Assembly: GCF_000173075.1 (NCBI RefSeq)
Contig: NZ_ABVL01000017.1
Location: forward strand, 1 to 64,000
Direction: 5' to 3'
Length of the DNA stretch: 64,000 bases
DNA from: Chthoniobacter flavus Ellin428
GTDB taxonomy: Bacteria; Verrucomicrobiota; Verrucomicrobiia; Chthoniobacterales; Chthoniobacteraceae
In this document: positions 45,789 through 53,992 of the stretch, piece by piece
Position numbering within the stretch: the stretch's first letter is position 1
How the letters are laid out: every line of letters begins with the position of its first letter
Made by a program: the position numbers and the translations under genes
The notes under the pieces: generated by a model
The model's input: the letters and a program-made list of their open reading frames with translations, nothing else
Told to the model about the DNA's origin: nothing
Databases searched by the model: none

Positions 45789-46138
45789 GCTTTACCGGAG
45801 GGTTGAAGGTCTTCGTGGCGCTGGAGCCGGTGGACTTGCGCAAGAGCTTCAGCGGATTGGAAGGGCTGGTCAGCGAGCGATTGGGCGAGGACTTGCGCCA
45901 GGGAGCACTCTTTGTCTTCACCAATCGGCGGCATACGCGACTGAAGATCCTCTATTGGGACGGCACCGGCTTATGGCTGGCGATCAAGCGACTGGAGCAA
46001 GGCACCTTTTCCTGGCCCAAGAGCATCGAACCCGGCCGAGTGAAGTTGAAACTAACGCCGGAAGCCCTGGCGATGTTGACCGACGGGATTGATTTGCGCG
46101 GAGCGAAACTGCGGCCTTGGTATGAACGTGAAAATTAA
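45782..46138 (+). CDS. tnpB: IS66 accessory protein TnpB (IS-B)
   Basis: This 118-residue protein is homologous throughout to the IS-A TnpB (LEPVDLRKSFSGLEGLVSER, TNRRHTRLKILYWDGTGLW, DGIDLRGAKLRPWYE) but differs at many positions, confirming a separate origin. The frame is intact. Confidence 0.94.
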   Translation: MLSFTGGLKVFVALEPVDLRKSFSGLEGLVSERLGEDLRQGALFVFTNRRHTRLKILYWDGTGLWLAIKRLEQGTFSWPKSIEPGRVKLKLTPEALAMLTDGIDLRGAKLRPWYEREN

Positions 46139-46183
46139 CCGCACAAAGTACTAACAAGCGGTGGCGTGTGCGGTTGATCTGGC

Positions 46184-47701
46184 GTGCCTGATTCGACCTT
46201 CCCCAACGCTGCCGAGTTGCTGGCGCGGATCGCGGAGTTGGAAAAGGAGAACGCGCTCTTGCGGCAGAAGATCGATGCACTGGCGCGCAAGATCTACGGG
46301 GTCTCGAGCGAGAAGCTCGATCCGGCGCAGTTGCATTTGCTTTTGCAAGGGCTCGACGAGCCGGGAAAAGCTCCCGAGCCCGTGGCCGCGGAGGCCCCAC
46401 GGTGCTCGAAGGTTCCATCGCCTCCGCGCTCGCGAACCCCGAAGCACCCGGCCCATCTGCCGATCATTGAAGAAGTCATCGTGCCCGAGCCGGTGAAGGC
46501 GGCTCCTGAGCAGTGGCGGCGCATCGGTGAAGAGATCAGCGAGCGGCTCGATTACGAGCCCGCCCGCTTCCTGCGGCGGCGCACGGTGCGGCCGAAGTAT
46601 GTGCGGCGCGGTCTGCTCGATGCGGTGCCGGTGATCGCGCCGTTGCCGCCCGCGATCCTGGAGCGCAGCATCGTGGCGCCGGGGCTTTTGGCGCAAATCG
46701 TCGTAGCCAAGTATTGCGACCACCTTCCTCTCTATCGGCAGGAGTCGATCTACTGGACACGCCACCAAGTCTGGCTGCCACGGCAGACGATGGCCGAATG
46801 GATGGGCTTGGCCGCCGACTGGCTCAAACCCATCTACGAGCATATCCGCAGCGAGGTGCTCAGCCGCGGCTATGTGCAGGTCGACGAAACCCCCATCCGC
46901 TATCTGGAACCAGGCCACGGCCGGACCAAGTTGGGCTACCTGTGGACCTGCCATGCGCCGCGTGGCGACGTGGTCTTCCACTGGCAGACCAGCCGCGCCG
47001 CTTCCTGCCTGGAGAAGATCATTCCCGTAGACTTTCGCGGCACCATCCAGTGCGACGGCTACGAAGCCTACGATTGCTTTGCCAAAGGCCGTGGAGAAAA
47101 GATCGTGCTCGCGGGATGCCTGGCTCACGTCCGGCGCAAGTTCTACGAAGCCAAAGAAACGGCACCGAAGGTGGCCGGTTGGTTCCTTCGGCACTTTCAA
47201 AACCTATACGAGTTGGAAGCCCAACTGCGTCAGTCGCGAGCCGGCCCCAGACGACGACATGCCGAGCGAGCCAGCTTGAGCCGATCCGTACTGCTCCGAC
47301 TACACCGTGCCTTGGTGCGGTTAAAAACCGTGCGCCGTTACCTGCCCAAAAGCCTCATGGGCAGAGCGATCGACCACGCCCTCAATCAATGGCCCGCGCT
47401 CTTGGTCTTCCTCGAGGACGGCCGCCTGGAGATCGACAACAACCTGGTCGAAAACGCGATCCGCCCCACCGCGATCGGTAAAAAGAATTGGCTCTTCTTT
47501 GGCGAGGCTGCCGCCGGCGAGCGCAGCGCCATCCTCTACACGATCATCGAATCCTGCCGACGTCGGGGTATCGATCCTTTCGCCTACCTGCGAGACGTCT
47601 TCACCCGACTGCCATCGATGACCAACTGGCAGATCAAGGACATCACTCCCGAAGTCTGGGCCAAGCAGCAATGCCGCACCGCTCAACGTGCCGCAGCGTA
47701 G
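46184..47701 (+). CDS. tnpC: IS66 transposase TnpC (IS-B)
   Basis: This 505-residue DDE transposase starts at GTG 46184 (PDSTFPNAAELLARIAELEK). It has the coiled coil ENALLRQKIDALARKIYG, the catalytic QVDETPIRYLEPGHGRTK, CDGYEAYDCF and NNLVENAIRPTAIGKKNW. It has no interruption, but the element cannot move on its own because the left terminal repeat is gone. Confidence 0.93.
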   Translation: MPDSTFPNAAELLARIAELEKENALLRQKIDALARKIYGVSSEKLDPAQLHLLLQGLDEPGKAPEPVAAEAPRCSKVPSPPRSRTPKHPAHLPIIEEVIVPEPVKAAPEQWRRIGEEISERLDYEPARFLRRRTVRPKYVRRGLLDAVPVIAPLPPAILERSIVAPGLLAQIVVAKYCDHLPLYRQESIYWTRHQVWLPRQTMAEWMGLAADWLKPIYEHIRSEVLSRGYVQVDETPIRYLEPGHGRTKLGYLWTCHAPRGDVVFHWQTSRAASCLEKIIPVDFRGTIQCDGYEAYDCFAKGRGEKIVLAGCLAHVRRKFYEAKETAPKVAGWFLRHFQNLYELEAQLRQSRAGPRRRHAERASLSRSVLLRLHRALVRLKTVRRYLPKSLMGRAIDHALNQWPALLVFLEDGRLEIDNNLVENAIRPTAIGKKNWLFFGEAAAGERSAILYTIIESCRRRGIDPFAYLRDVFTRLPSMTNWQIKDITPEVWAKQQCRTAQRAAA

Positions 47702-47761
47702 ATGTCATAGGCCTACGCCTATGACGTCTACGACTTGAAACCAGAATCTACGAACGCCTTG

Positions 47762-49246
47762 TCAATAGGCGCTGGCGCGGACGCTTACGGAAGGCCGCTG
47801 GCTAACGACCATTAAACTGAGGCCATATTTACGGCCCTCTTTGGCGACCCTCTCCAAAGATTTACGCGAAGAACGATACGCAGCATTGTCGCTCTGAGGA
47901 ATGTAGTTGTGGGCCTCTTCACACACAATCATCACCGGAATATCGTTGGTTAACTCGGCCTCATGTCGGAGTTTGGAGTAATGGAAGCAAAAATCAAATA
48001 TTAGCCGGGAAATCAGGCTAACGGTGATGCTCAACACCTCGAACGGAATACCGCTCAAATCAACGATGGTCACGTTTGCCTTGTTGAGATACCCAAGAAA
48101 CTGTTGCATAATCTCTTCAAAATCACCCGTTTGATACAGCGTTCCATCCGCCTTCTTGGGTTCGAGCAGGAATTTCAAGCGACGATCCGCAAGCTTTGTC
48201 TCTAGTCGCGAAACGAACCGATTGAACTCCCCGTTATATGGGCCGTTAGTAGCTTTAGTGGCAGCGGCGGTGGACTGCTGAACGAATGATTGTATTTTAT
48301 CGAAATAGAAATTTTTCCTTTCAGTTACCAATTTACCGTCGGCGAGCTTCGGATGGTTTTCCCCATCTAAACGTCCAATTACTTCTCGGTTTAAATTTTC
48401 GATGTAATTGTAGACCTCGCACAGGGAGAAAAATACCGGGCTGTCGTATGTAACATCTAAACCGGGATTGTGTTTTTCCTTATTGAGGATAACGGCATGT
48501 TTGAATTGCGAAACTTGATTGTGAGAATTCTGCTCATTGCTCTCAATGAAGATACTCTCCAGTTCCTCAGAGTTCATGAGCCAGTAAGGAAGATGAAGTG
48601 AATCAATATCGAGAGGATTCAGCGTAAAGGATTCTGTCTTATCCAGCGTGAACGCGGCTGTGTACTCATCATGCACATCAAAAATTACGATGTGGGCATT
48701 CCGCTGCTTCCCGACATTGCTATTTTTCTTTCGCGAGATACCAACCACATCGTGAAGGATTCTCGCGACTGCACATGATTTTCCCGAGCCAGTCGAGCCG
48801 ACGACGGCGATATGTTTGCTGAAGAATCTGTCCCCGCTAATTTTGAGCGTCACGCCTTTATTCACAGATAATGAACCAAATGGAAAATCGTATTCGGCGC
48901 TCTCGGCAAATAATGTATCGAGCGTCTCCTGGTCAGGCACGTAAACCGGTTCGGTGGGAACAGGAAGTAAAACAGCACCGCGCTCAAAGGCATTTGCGGC
49001 GGAGAGATTGCCAACCGCCTGACAAGATACAACAAACTGCCACTCCGTAGCACCTACCTCGTTCGTCGACGTGTTTCCTCGGACATTTCTGATCACCGCC
49101 ACAGTATAATCGTTATTTCCCTGCGCTATTTGTAGATAGCGACCGACTTGGAGGTCACTCTTGTGCTTCTCGAACGTCTTGAGACTCTCAATCGCTACCG
49201 TGATTTCATTCGGTGCACACAGCAGAACTTGGCCGATTTCATTCAT
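47762..49246 (-). CDS. HerA-like DUF87 ATPase/helicase, truncated by IS66
   Basis: HerA forms a hexameric DNA translocase and, with a nuclease partner, makes up antiphage systems. The 494-residue product has Walker A GSTGSGKS (residues 150-157) and Walker B VMIVCEEAHNYIP (glutamates 443-444), preceded by an N-terminal HAS-barrel-like domain. It ends at SQRPS (residue 486) followed by eight residues encoded by the IS-B terminal repeat. In the family this motif is normally followed by a further C-terminal region of roughly 100 residues, which is missing here and not found on the far side of the IS pair. The start overlaps the DUF4297 gene by 8 bases. Base composition is AT-richer than the flanking chromosome. 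Confidence 0.9.
   Translation of the reverse strand: MNEIGQVLLCAPNEITVAIESLKTFEKHKSDLQVGRYLQIAQGNNDYTVAVIRNVRGNTSTNEVGATEWQFVVSCQAVGNLSAANAFERGAVLLPVPTEPVYVPDQETLDTLFAESAEYDFPFGSLSVNKGVTLKISGDRFFSKHIAVVGSTGSGKSCAVARILHDVVGISRKKNSNVGKQRNAHIVIFDVHDEYTAAFTLDKTESFTLNPLDIDSLHLPYWLMNSEELESIFIESNEQNSHNQVSQFKHAVILNKEKHNPGLDVTYDSPVFFSLCEVYNYIENLNREVIGRLDGENHPKLADGKLVTERKNFYFDKIQSFVQQSTAAATKATNGPYNGEFNRFVSRLETKLADRRLKFLLEPKKADGTLYQTGDFEEIMQQFLGYLNKANVTIVDLSGIPFEVLSITVSLISRLIFDFCFHYSKLRHEAELTNDIPVMIVCEEAHNYIPQSDNAAYRSSRKSLERVAKEGRKYGLSLMVVSQRPSVSVRASAY
47765..47788. repeat. Right terminal inverted repeat of IS-B
   Basis: On the minus strand this reads GTAAGCGTCCGCGCCAGCGC and overlaps the 3' end of herA, where it is translated as VSVRASAY before the stop. 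Confidence 0.85.
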
Positions 49247-50444
49247 ATGATGGATTTACTCCTGTGATAAAAGCGATTTCTTTGATGCTGAATGTTTCCA
49301 ATTCCTCAACGACGATGTCTTTAATATCCAAATTCGTATAGCCGTTTTTCCCAAGGATAAAAAGATCGTCTGGTTTTTGACCTGCGATAATTTTCTCAAA
49401 ATTTATCCATCGCAAAAACCGGAGTTGAAATTCCCTCCGCAATCCAACTGCGCGACCCGCCTTTTGCACAATCGGTTCACGAAGAAAATAGCTTTCATCG
49501 AATATTCGTCCGACGTAGCCGTCCGTGGAGATCACGCCTTTTCTGTGAAGCCGGAGTTGTATGTCGCGAAAAATATCTTCAGTCGTATCTAGGCATACAA
49601 GAGGCGTGCAGATGTGCGCGGCTTTGAAATGAAATTTTGCCAAGAAATCGCGAAAAAAGCCGACGACATTGGCATCGAAATCTTCGAGCGTGGCGCAATT
49701 CACGATGAAATAGCGAAGTCGGGCATTCTTATCCAAATGCGGCTTCATCTGTTTGCGTCTTGCTTCGAGGATTTGCTTTCGCGTCTTTAAAGCCAGTGTC
49801 CAACGACTGATTGCTGTCGATTTAATCCTTGTGAGGCTATCCAGCAGTTCTGCCTTTGTGATCCGCCTCTGCTTTGGATCGTGTTTGATGCTCAGGTTGG
49901 CTATCGCCTGTATAGCATTTGGATAGGAGAGGACGTCAACATCGCTCGCGGGTATCCCAGCCGCCACAAGAGCTGCCTGAACGTTATTAACCATGTCATC
50001 CAATGTTGGGCCAAACTGGAGGGAGATTTTCGCCAGAAACTTGTCTAGGTCGACCTTCCCCCTAAGATCGTCGCAATATTTCTGAAGCTTTTCGTTTTTT
50101 GAGGCAAGTGCTTCTTCGAGGTCAGATTTACCGATCTTATTATTTTTCGGCGGTTCGGGAAAGTGCGCGAAAAGAATATAAGAAATGTGAGAATGCTGGG
50201 TAGTGTGAAAATGCTGCATCATTTGCAGCAGTGGTTTGAAGATCGTGCTGGGAGTGAAGCTTTCCTTTGCTTCGTGGTATTTGCATTGAATCGCCGTCAA
50301 CCCTTCGGGGGTGACAATTTCAATGTCTTCGATGATTCCTTCTACGGTGATCTCGGCCTCATCGGCAGACCGCAGCACCTCCAGCAGTGTTTTGTTGAAC
50401 TGATACAGAAACCCTTGAATTGTGTAGTCGGCTGTTCTGTCCAT
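49239..50444 (-). CDS. DUF4297-family antiphage nuclease-like protein (HerA partner)
   Basis: This 401-residue protein begins with a PD-(D/E)XK-type N-terminal domain: YTIQGFLYQFNKTLLEVLRS, EITVEGIIEDIEI and TPEGLTAIQCKYHE, where the acidic EDIE (residues 39-42) and Q53-x-K55 fit the catalytic core. This region matches DUF4297/Cap4-type proteins. Together with the overlapping HerA gene it corresponds to the described DUF4297-HerA defence pair, in which nuclease and translocase form one complex. The remaining 300 residues are mixed and do not match a family I know. It is intact and is the first gene of the two-gene operon. Confidence 0.85.
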   Translation of the reverse strand: MDRTADYTIQGFLYQFNKTLLEVLRSADEAEITVEGIIEDIEIVTPEGLTAIQCKYHEAKESFTPSTIFKPLLQMMQHFHTTQHSHISYILFAHFPEPPKNNKIGKSDLEEALASKNEKLQKYCDDLRGKVDLDKFLAKISLQFGPTLDDMVNNVQAALVAAGIPASDVDVLSYPNAIQAIANLSIKHDPKQRRITKAELLDSLTRIKSTAISRWTLALKTRKQILEARRKQMKPHLDKNARLRYFIVNCATLEDFDANVVGFFRDFLAKFHFKAAHICTPLVCLDTTEDIFRDIQLRLHRKGVISTDGYVGRIFDESYFLREPIVQKAGRAVGLRREFQLRFLRWINFEKIIAGQKPDDLFILGKNGYTNLDIKDIVVEELETFSIKEIAFITGVNPSYE

Positions 50445-50492
50445 GCTTCATCTTATTTTCGGTTAGATTCGAGTTGCATTGATCTGAGTGCA

Positions 50493-50789
50493 TTACTCGG
50501 AGTCAACTATTGAGACTTGACGCATCTTGTTCAATGAAGTTCGCGTAAACTTAAGAACGGAAACAGGTAAGGATTCAATCATCCCGCCTCTGACCTCCCA
50601 CTTGCCGACGGAATCCAAGATCGCCGCTGAGAGGTTCTCAAGCACCTCGCATCCTCTCCCTGAATAGAAAGTTGCCCCTGCCCCTTGCAGACCCTGGACC
50701 TTGATCCTGACCCGTGTTTCCTGATCCCTATTTCTGGCGAAATGATTTGAATTGACAGCGGCATTCAGCGGCAAAACGCTCTTACGCAT
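50493..50789 (-). CDS. Possible small protein in the divergent intergenic region
   Basis: A 98-codon frame begins at an ATG that overlaps the ATG of the opposite-strand gene by two bases, and ends 48 bases upstream of the DUF4297 gene. The composition (TRVRIKVQGLQGAGATFYSG, KWEVRGGMIESLPVSVLKFT) looks protein-like, but there is no recognised motif. It may be a real small gene of the defence operon, a remnant, or chance. Confidence 0.3.
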   Translation of the reverse strand: MRKSVLPLNAAVNSNHFARNRDQETRVRIKVQGLQGAGATFYSGRGCEVLENLSAAILDSVGKWEVRGGMIESLPVSVLKFTRTSLNKMRQVSIVDSE

Positions 50790-51204
50790 GACGGAGACCG
50801 AGATTGCTATGTGGTTGAGTGTGACGAGCGCCAGTATCGCCGCGATTTCGTTTCTCAGGGACCATTTGGCCACCAGAAATGAACGCGAGACAGAACAGAG
50901 AGGTTCTGTCGACAAAGGTCTAATCGCATTGAGAGAAGCGGCTTCTCACACGGAAAGATATATCGATTCCCGTCGGGAAGGCGCGGAGAGGAATACTAAA
51001 ATTGAACTTGAATTGGAAAATCTTTGGTATGCCGTTTATGTGGCAATGCGAAACATCAATGAACCACTTGCTCGCCGCTTCCGACTCAAGGCTGGTTACT
51101 GGCGCGACCCGGAGCAATGGTCCGAGCAAACCGTCACAGAAGCTGGAATCGGATTGAAGCGAATCGTTTTGGAAGCGGACTTCCTGCTCCACCAAGTCGG
51201 ATAG
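50788..51204 (+). CDS. Small membrane-anchored helical protein, partner of the nuclease gene
   Basis: I start this 138-residue protein at the ATG at 50788. An N-terminal hydrophobic helix (IAMWLSVTSASIAAISFLRD, about residues 4-24) precedes a soluble helical part (GLIALREAASHTERYIDSRR, then ELENLWYAVYVAMRNINEPL). I do not recognise a family. Its TAG stop is immediately followed by the ATG of the nuclease gene, so the two are coupled. The layout resembles sensor/effector pairs of defence systems, which is inference. Confidence 0.7.
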   Translation: MTETEIAMWLSVTSASIAAISFLRDHLATRNERETEQRGSVDKGLIALREAASHTERYIDSRREGAERNTKIELELENLWYAVYVAMRNINEPLARRFRLKAGYWRDPEQWSEQTVTEAGIGLKRIVLEADFLLHQVG

Positions 51205-51972
51205 ATGGCAATTCCAAACAACATTGATTTGGACATCGTTACGCGCGCGGTGCTGGGCGATTTGGAGCACGTAATGCGAGGCTGGACCGGGGGTTGGCCT
51301 ACGGAGGAAACCGCATTTATGAACCGCTTCACGGAAGCTCTTCGGACGAGGCACGACGAGTGCGACATCGGCCTAACGTCTCCCGTTTACGTGTCGACTC
51401 GATTAATTCCGTTGCATAGGCGTGGCCCCGACGCAACAGACCTTTTTGGTGCCGACCTTGCAGTCACTGTTCATCCTCCAAACGGGCGGTTCACGAAAAC
51501 CGCATTCTTCCAATTCAAAAAGAGCGCAAATTGTAAGCTACGCCTTAGGCGTGAGCAACTGAACGCTGCGTGTGTAGACGACCGAATTAAAGTGCGGAGC
51601 TTTGTCGTTGCACTCGACGAGATGCGCCACAACGTGCGCATCGCAAGCGTGCAGAGCCTTCTTGACCAATTCCCGTCAGGGCCATTATCACGAGGATACA
51701 ATTCCTCGAGCTGGATGCCAGTGGGCGTTTGGTTATCCAGATGGTTATCATGCGAAGAGGCGCCTACCAGCGACCGAATGGACCAGAATAGCGTGGAAGG
51801 ATTATTGATAAAGTATGCAGCAGGCCATGGAGAGCAGGAGGTCATTTGGGACGCCGACCGGCTAAGTGGTGAACCCCGCCCTTTTCCAGATGGATACACG
51901 CCAGCACGGGTTTGGGTTCTCACCGACTTTGACAACCAAGCCGAAACCAACGAGATTTTTGTCCCCGCCTAA
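51205..51972 (+). CDS. PD-(D/E)XK-type nuclease-like protein
   Basis: This 255-residue protein has the order expected of a PD-(D/E)XK nuclease: an early helix with a glutamate (TEETAFMNRFTEALR, E35), an aspartate strand (DLFGADLAVTV, D84) and a Q-x-K strand (FFQFKKSAN, Q103/K105). A C-terminal region of about 110 residues (from LLDQFPSGPLSRG onwards) is unfamiliar. It directly follows the membrane-protein gene without a gap. The local AT-richness and the neighbouring DUF4297-HerA pair suggest a second defence module. The fold assignment is by motif only. Confidence 0.72.
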   Translation: MAIPNNIDLDIVTRAVLGDLEHVMRGWTGGWPTEETAFMNRFTEALRTRHDECDIGLTSPVYVSTRLIPLHRRGPDATDLFGADLAVTVHPPNGRFTKTAFFQFKKSANCKLRLRREQLNAACVDDRIKVRSFVVALDEMRHNVRIASVQSLLDQFPSGPLSRGYNSSSWMPVGVWLSRWLSCEEAPTSDRMDQNSVEGLLIKYAAGHGEQEVIWDADRLSGEPRPFPDGYTPARVWVLTDFDNQAETNEIFVPA

Positions 51973-52030
51973 ATCAATTGGCCATTTGTAGCCGTCTGGA
52001 GGCCACTCCGCCGTCCCGGTATGCGGGAGG

Positions 52031-52100
52031 TCATTCCAGCAGGAATTGGTAACGCGACTGGGAGCGAAGCTCTGCTTCGCATGGCGGTTGGGTGTCTGCG
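52031..52100. repeat. 70-bp direct repeat, copy 1
   Basis: TCATTCCAGCAGGAATTGGT, then AACGCGACTGGGAGCG, a GCGAAGC-TCT-GCTTCGC hairpin and GTGTCTGCG. A near-identical copy in the same orientation is at 53873-53941. It lies in the 589-base gap between the nuclease gene and fic, which otherwise holds a one-sided TTAATC block and one doubtful small frame. Confidence 0.75.
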
Positions 52101-52231
52101 AGCAGGCCTTCCTTCTTAATCTTAATCGTAATCTCAATCTCCCCAACGTCGTGGCGCAGAGGGATTCAGAGGATAAGAGTGCAAATTTGCACTCTGATTT
52201 CTTCGCCTCGGAAACCGCGGCGCTTTGGCGA

Positions 52232-52393
52232 TCATTCGTCAGACTTTTCTGATTCTAAATTTCTCCGGGCCTCGATCTCTTCGCGGTCCCGTTCCAGTTC
52301 CTGCCGCAGTTCCTCCTCCGTGGGCAGCACCATCCGCCAAATGTGACCGTCGCCTACGGCCTCTCTTTCGACTTTTTCACTTTGGACCGGCAT
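52232..52393 (-). CDS. Possible 53-residue charged protein
   Basis: From the ATG at 52393 the frame encodes MPVQSEKVEREAVGDGHIWR followed by a highly charged helix (EEELRQELERDREEIEARR). An upstream in-frame GTG at 52525 would lengthen it to 97. No family is recognised and the charged composition can arise by chance, so this is a weak call. Confidence 0.3.
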   Translation of the reverse strand: MPVQSEKVEREAVGDGHIWRMVLPTEEELRQELERDREEIEARRNLESEKSDE

Positions 52394-52561
52394 CGCCTTC
52401 CGGAAGAAATCGACCCACTTCCTGTCGACAGCGCAGTAGCGAAAGAGGAGAAATACCACGCGCCGACCAAAGATGAGGTTTAAAAGCCTCTTATTTTGCG
52501 TAAGGCCTGAAATGTAAAATTGCACCTTCCTGAATGGGGCCTTATTTTGTCGCCCCTAAAT

Positions 52562-53719
52562 ATGGCAGCCAACGACAGCAATTTAATTACGCGAGCTGGC
52601 ACTTTCCTTAAACAGCCAGGAGGATATCGCGCATTCATCCCAAAAGCGTTGCCTCCTGATCCGCCTCTTGAAATGGATTGGGAGACGGTGCGACTTCTCG
52701 CAGAAGCCAGTCTTGAACTTGGCCGATTGGATGGCGCCGGGGCGCTCGTCCCAAACCCAGATCTATTTGTCGGGATGTACGTTCGTCAGGAGGCTGTGCT
52801 TTCATCGCAAATCGAAGGCACCCAATGCACCTTGGAAGACGTCCTTCGCTTTGAGCTCGATGCGTCCGCCGTCTCGGAACCTGAGGAGATTGCCGAGGTG
52901 GTCAATTACGTCGGAGCGATGAATTACGGGCTCGAACGTCTCGAAGACTTTCCGCTCTCTTTGCGTCTGATCCGTGAAATTCACGAAAGACTCATGAAAG
53001 GTGTGCGAGGTTCGGCCTTAACGCCCGGAGAATTTCGTCGCACTCAAAATTGGATTGGGCCTGCCGGTGGCACGTTGCTGAACGCTTCTTTTGTCCCCCC
53101 GCCGGTGCCAGACATGAACGACGCGCTGGGCGACTTGGAAAAATTTCTTCACGAGACAGAGCGATTGCCCGCTCTCATTCATTTTGGCTTGGTGCACGCT
53201 CAGTTTGAAACGATTCATCCTTTTCTGGATGGCAACGGGCGCATCGGACGTCTGCTCATCGCCTTTTTGCTCTGCCATCGGAAGATTCTTCGGCGACCGC
53301 TTTTATACCTGAGTCTCTATTTCAAACAGCACAGGCAGGAGTATTACGATCGGCTTACGGCTGTGAGGAACGATGGGCAATGGGAGCCATGGATCAAATT
53401 TTTCCTGAAGGGTGTTGCTGAAGTGAGCCGGTCTGCAACCAGCACCGCACAGGCAATCCTCGCGTTGCAACAAGAGCACCGTCAGTTGACGCTTCAGAGA
53501 GTTTCAAATGCCGCGCTCAGCCAATTGCTGCTGGACCTTCTCCTTCAGTATCCCCTCATCAGCGTTCGCATGGTGGAATCACGGCTCAACTGCGCTTTCG
53601 TGACCGCGAACAAGCTCGTGGAGCAGTTCACTGGCCTTGGGCTTCTCAGGGAGATCACCGGTGGCCTGCGCAACCGGCAGTACGAGTACAAGCCTTACCT
53701 TGAACTTTTTGAGCGCTAG
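52562..53719 (+). CDS. Fic-domain AMPylator-type protein with N-terminal inhibitory helix
   Basis: Fic enzymes attach AMP or related groups to target proteins. I start it at the ATG at 52562 (MAANDSNLITRAGTFLKQPG), giving 385 residues. The active-site motif HPFLDGNGRIGR is fully canonical, with its catalytic histidine. The inhibitory motif (S/T)xxxE(G/N) appears as SSQIEG upstream of the core, which makes this a class II, self-inhibited Fic. The C-terminal winged-helix-like region (LISVRMVESRLNCAFVTANK) is common in these proteins. No antitoxin gene is adjacent, as expected for class II. The target is unknown. Confidence 0.93.
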   Translation: MAANDSNLITRAGTFLKQPGGYRAFIPKALPPDPPLEMDWETVRLLAEASLELGRLDGAGALVPNPDLFVGMYVRQEAVLSSQIEGTQCTLEDVLRFELDASAVSEPEEIAEVVNYVGAMNYGLERLEDFPLSLRLIREIHERLMKGVRGSALTPGEFRRTQNWIGPAGGTLLNASFVPPPVPDMNDALGDLEKFLHETERLPALIHFGLVHAQFETIHPFLDGNGRIGRLLIAFLLCHRKILRRPLLYLSLYFKQHRQEYYDRLTAVRNDGQWEPWIKFFLKGVAEVSRSATSTAQAILALQQEHRQLTLQRVSNAALSQLLLDLLLQYPLISVRMVESRLNCAFVTANKLVEQFTGLGLLREITGGLRNRQYEYKPYLELFER

Positions 53720-53872
53720 GCTCTTCGAACGCCGTTGGTCGACCATCACCGGAATACTCCCCCTTCGCCATCCGGTTTGAGATTGTGCAGGCGCGACATC
53801 GGATCACGAAACGCAGAGTGGTGCGAGCGATCCAAGGCCAGAGTTCGGACATTTCGACAATCCAGCGAAAGT

Positions 53873-53941
53873 TCATTCCAGCGGGAATTGGTAACGCGAC
53901 TGGGAGCGACGCTCTGCTTCGCAGGGCGGTGAGTGTCTGCG
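53873..53941. repeat. 70-bp direct repeat, copy 2
   Basis: TCATTCCAGCGGGAATTGGT with the same following words as 52031-52100, differing at only a handful of bases. The two copies bracket the fic gene. Confidence 0.75.
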
Positions 53942-53992
53942 GGTGGGATCTCCAAAAGCCAACTCCGCGCGAAAACCCACGGAAGTCAGAGG

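Larger units (their letters stand above)
45390..47788 (+). mobile_element. IS66-family insertion sequence, left end missing (IS-B)
   Basis: This second IS66 element carries a 5'-damaged tnpA, intact tnpB and tnpC, and a right terminal repeat (GTAAGCGTCCGCGCCAGCGC on the minus strand, ending at 47788). Its left terminal repeat and the first codons of tnpA are absent, replaced by IS-A. The protein sequences differ clearly from those of IS-A, so these are two distinct elements rather than a duplication. The right end sits inside herA and supplies its last eight codons and stop. A palindrome, GTCATAGGC-CTAC-GCCTATGAC (about 47704-47725), lies inside the right end. Confidence 0.88.

Noticed and set aside
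42854..47788. Two IS66 elements as a composite transposon carrying cargo
   Set aside because: No cargo lies between them. The right end of the first is within the tnpA of the second, so they are nested, not flanking a passenger.
47762..50444. SIR2-HerA (Nezha-type) system
   Set aside because: The partner gene has no SIR2 NAD-binding motifs; its N-terminus has the Q-x-K strand of a PD-(D/E)XK nuclease, which fits DUF4297-HerA.
52562..53719. Fic toxin-antitoxin pair
   Set aside because: No separate antitoxin gene is adjacent; the inhibitory SSQIEG motif is inside the same protein.
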